From contig JAFSSP010000009.1 in the NCBI GenBank assembly GCA_017450945.1, positions 1-44,471 on the forward strand: a stretch of 44,471 bases of DNA. Reading direction: 5' to 3'. Source of the DNA: Clostridia bacterium (lineage in GTDB: Bacteria > Bacillota > Clostridia > Oscillospirales > CAG-272). Both the position numbers and the translations under genes were made by a program. Below, piece after piece: positions 43,908 through 44,471 of this stretch (positions are counted from its first letter, which is position 1; every line of letters begins with the position of its first letter). The notes under the pieces are model-generated. The model searched no databases. It saw only the letters and a program-made list of their open reading frames with translations, and was not told where the DNA came from.

Positions 43908-44255
43908 ATGGAAAGAACCTACAATAAAGCGTTGTTGCCTCTTGCAAGAACACTTCGGAAGCAAATGACCGATGAAGAAAAACACCTGTGGTATGATTTT
44001 TTGAAAAAGCTCCCGGTTTCTGTTTATCGCCAAAAGGTAATTGGAAATTATATTGTAGATTTTTGTATTCCGAAGCACAAAGTCGTCATTGAGCTTGACG
44101 GAAGTCAGCACGGGCGCAGAGAGAACAAAGCGGCCGACGAGCAGAGAGATTTCTATTTGTCTTCGTTTGGATTTACGGTTTTGAGATACACCAATGAAGA
44201 AATCAGAAAACAATTTGATTCGGTTTGCGGAGATATTCTTTTGAAGTTGCAGTAA
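43908..44255 (+). CDS. DUF559 endonuclease-like protein
   Basis: 115 residues. R..RK.MTDEE..LWYDFLKKL...YRQKVIGNYIVDFCIPKHKVVIELDGSQHG...D..R...L...GF.VLRY.N.E: the DUF559 family, with an E-x-D (VIELDG) strand related to Vsr/PD-(D/E)XK nucleases. Starts 12 bases after gyrB, so it is likely cotranscribed. Function not established. Confidence 0.85.
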   Translation: MERTYNKALLPLARTLRKQMTDEEKHLWYDFLKKLPVSVYRQKVIGNYIVDFCIPKHKVVIELDGSQHGRRENKAADEQRDFYLSSFGFTVLRYTNEEIRKQFDSVCGDILLKLQ

Positions 44256-44271
44256 AAGTTCTTTCTATTCG

Positions 44272-44471
44272 GAACCCTCATCCGTCGCGCCTTCGTCGCG
44301 CCACCTTCCCCTCAAGGGGGACGAGAGCGACCGCCTGTGGCGGAAAAAGGGAGCGCGAGGAGTGGCCGCGGTCGAAGAAAATCAAGCGGTAAAACCGCGC
44401 AGATTTTTTCGGGCACCGCAACAGGATGAAGGCGAAAAGTAGTTTTGCTTTGGTCACCCTCATCCGTCACG
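44272..44471 (+). repeat. MITE-like repeat, copy F, cut by the window end
   Basis: ACCCTCATCCGTC, a small CGCGCC hairpin and CACCTTCCCCTCAAGGGGG, then a GC-rich stretch and a second CACCCTCATCCGTCACG at the very end. It is probably two arms or a tandem pair; the rest lies outside. Confidence 0.65.

Overview
The window looks like a chromosome segment of an uncultured anaerobic Clostridia-type Firmicute (Oscillospirales/Christensenellales-like, probably gut or rumen). This rests on the gene order dnaA-dnaN-recF-remB/yaaB-gyrB, strong AGGAGG-type ribosome binding sites, sigma-A promoters, moderate G+C by eye, TTG/GTG starts, and secreted proteins with cohesin- and dockerin-like modules. The exact taxon cannot be fixed from sequence alone.

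Layout. 1-400: a 76-bp tRNA-T-arm-like dispersed repeat, a terminator and an array of tiny hairpins spaced by GTGATGT/ACATCAC. 402-11048 (minus): a two-gene operon for very large secreted proteins built of CxxC repeats; the first gene ends in a dockerin, the second in a membrane anchor. 11627-15616 (minus): an ArsB/NhaD-type permease, a NahK-like sugar kinase and an MscS channel, separated by palindromic MITE-like repeats. 15804-21625 (plus): cardiolipin synthase, a two-TM protein plus LemA, and a NERD protein plus an unknown. 21804: tRNA-Trp, followed by inverted and direct copies of its own 3' end. 22113-29072 (plus): P-loop kinase, ABC exporter, AAA ATPase/nuclease-like protein, a membrane protein and a split chromate transporter. 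29413-31518: pgk-tpiA. 33008-37062 (minus): a CPA2 antiporter and a copper ATPase fused to CopZ. 37288-43895 (plus): the replication-origin cluster dnaA-oriC-dnaN-recF-remB-gyrB, then a DUF559 gene and a truncated MITE.

The most unusual structure is 31536-32995. Two arms of about 165 bp form an inverted repeat. Each arm is a row of six small hairpins: a terminator, a second A/T-rich hairpin, then four hairpins separated by GATTTCACC. Corresponding stems in the two arms differ by compensatory changes. Between the arms lie a minus-strand gene for a small SLOG-superfamily (Rossmann, nucleotide-binding) protein, a well-formed promoter, a roughly 145-nt structured leader RNA with a 14-bp closing stem and a terminator/antiterminator pair, and two MITE-like repeats. 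The SLOG frame runs into the left arm, which supplies its last codons and stop. No transposase or integrase is visible. I propose it as a candidate undescribed non-autonomous element or RNA-controlled sensor cassette. The hairpin array at 174-352 is a cargo-less relative, and a solo copy of the arm base lies after dnaN (40303-40374).

Other points worth attention: copA reads through into copZ but keeps a full internal ribosome binding site; the tRNA-Trp 3' end is duplicated; at least eight intergenic terminators belong to one sequence family; and yaaA is missing between dnaN and recF.
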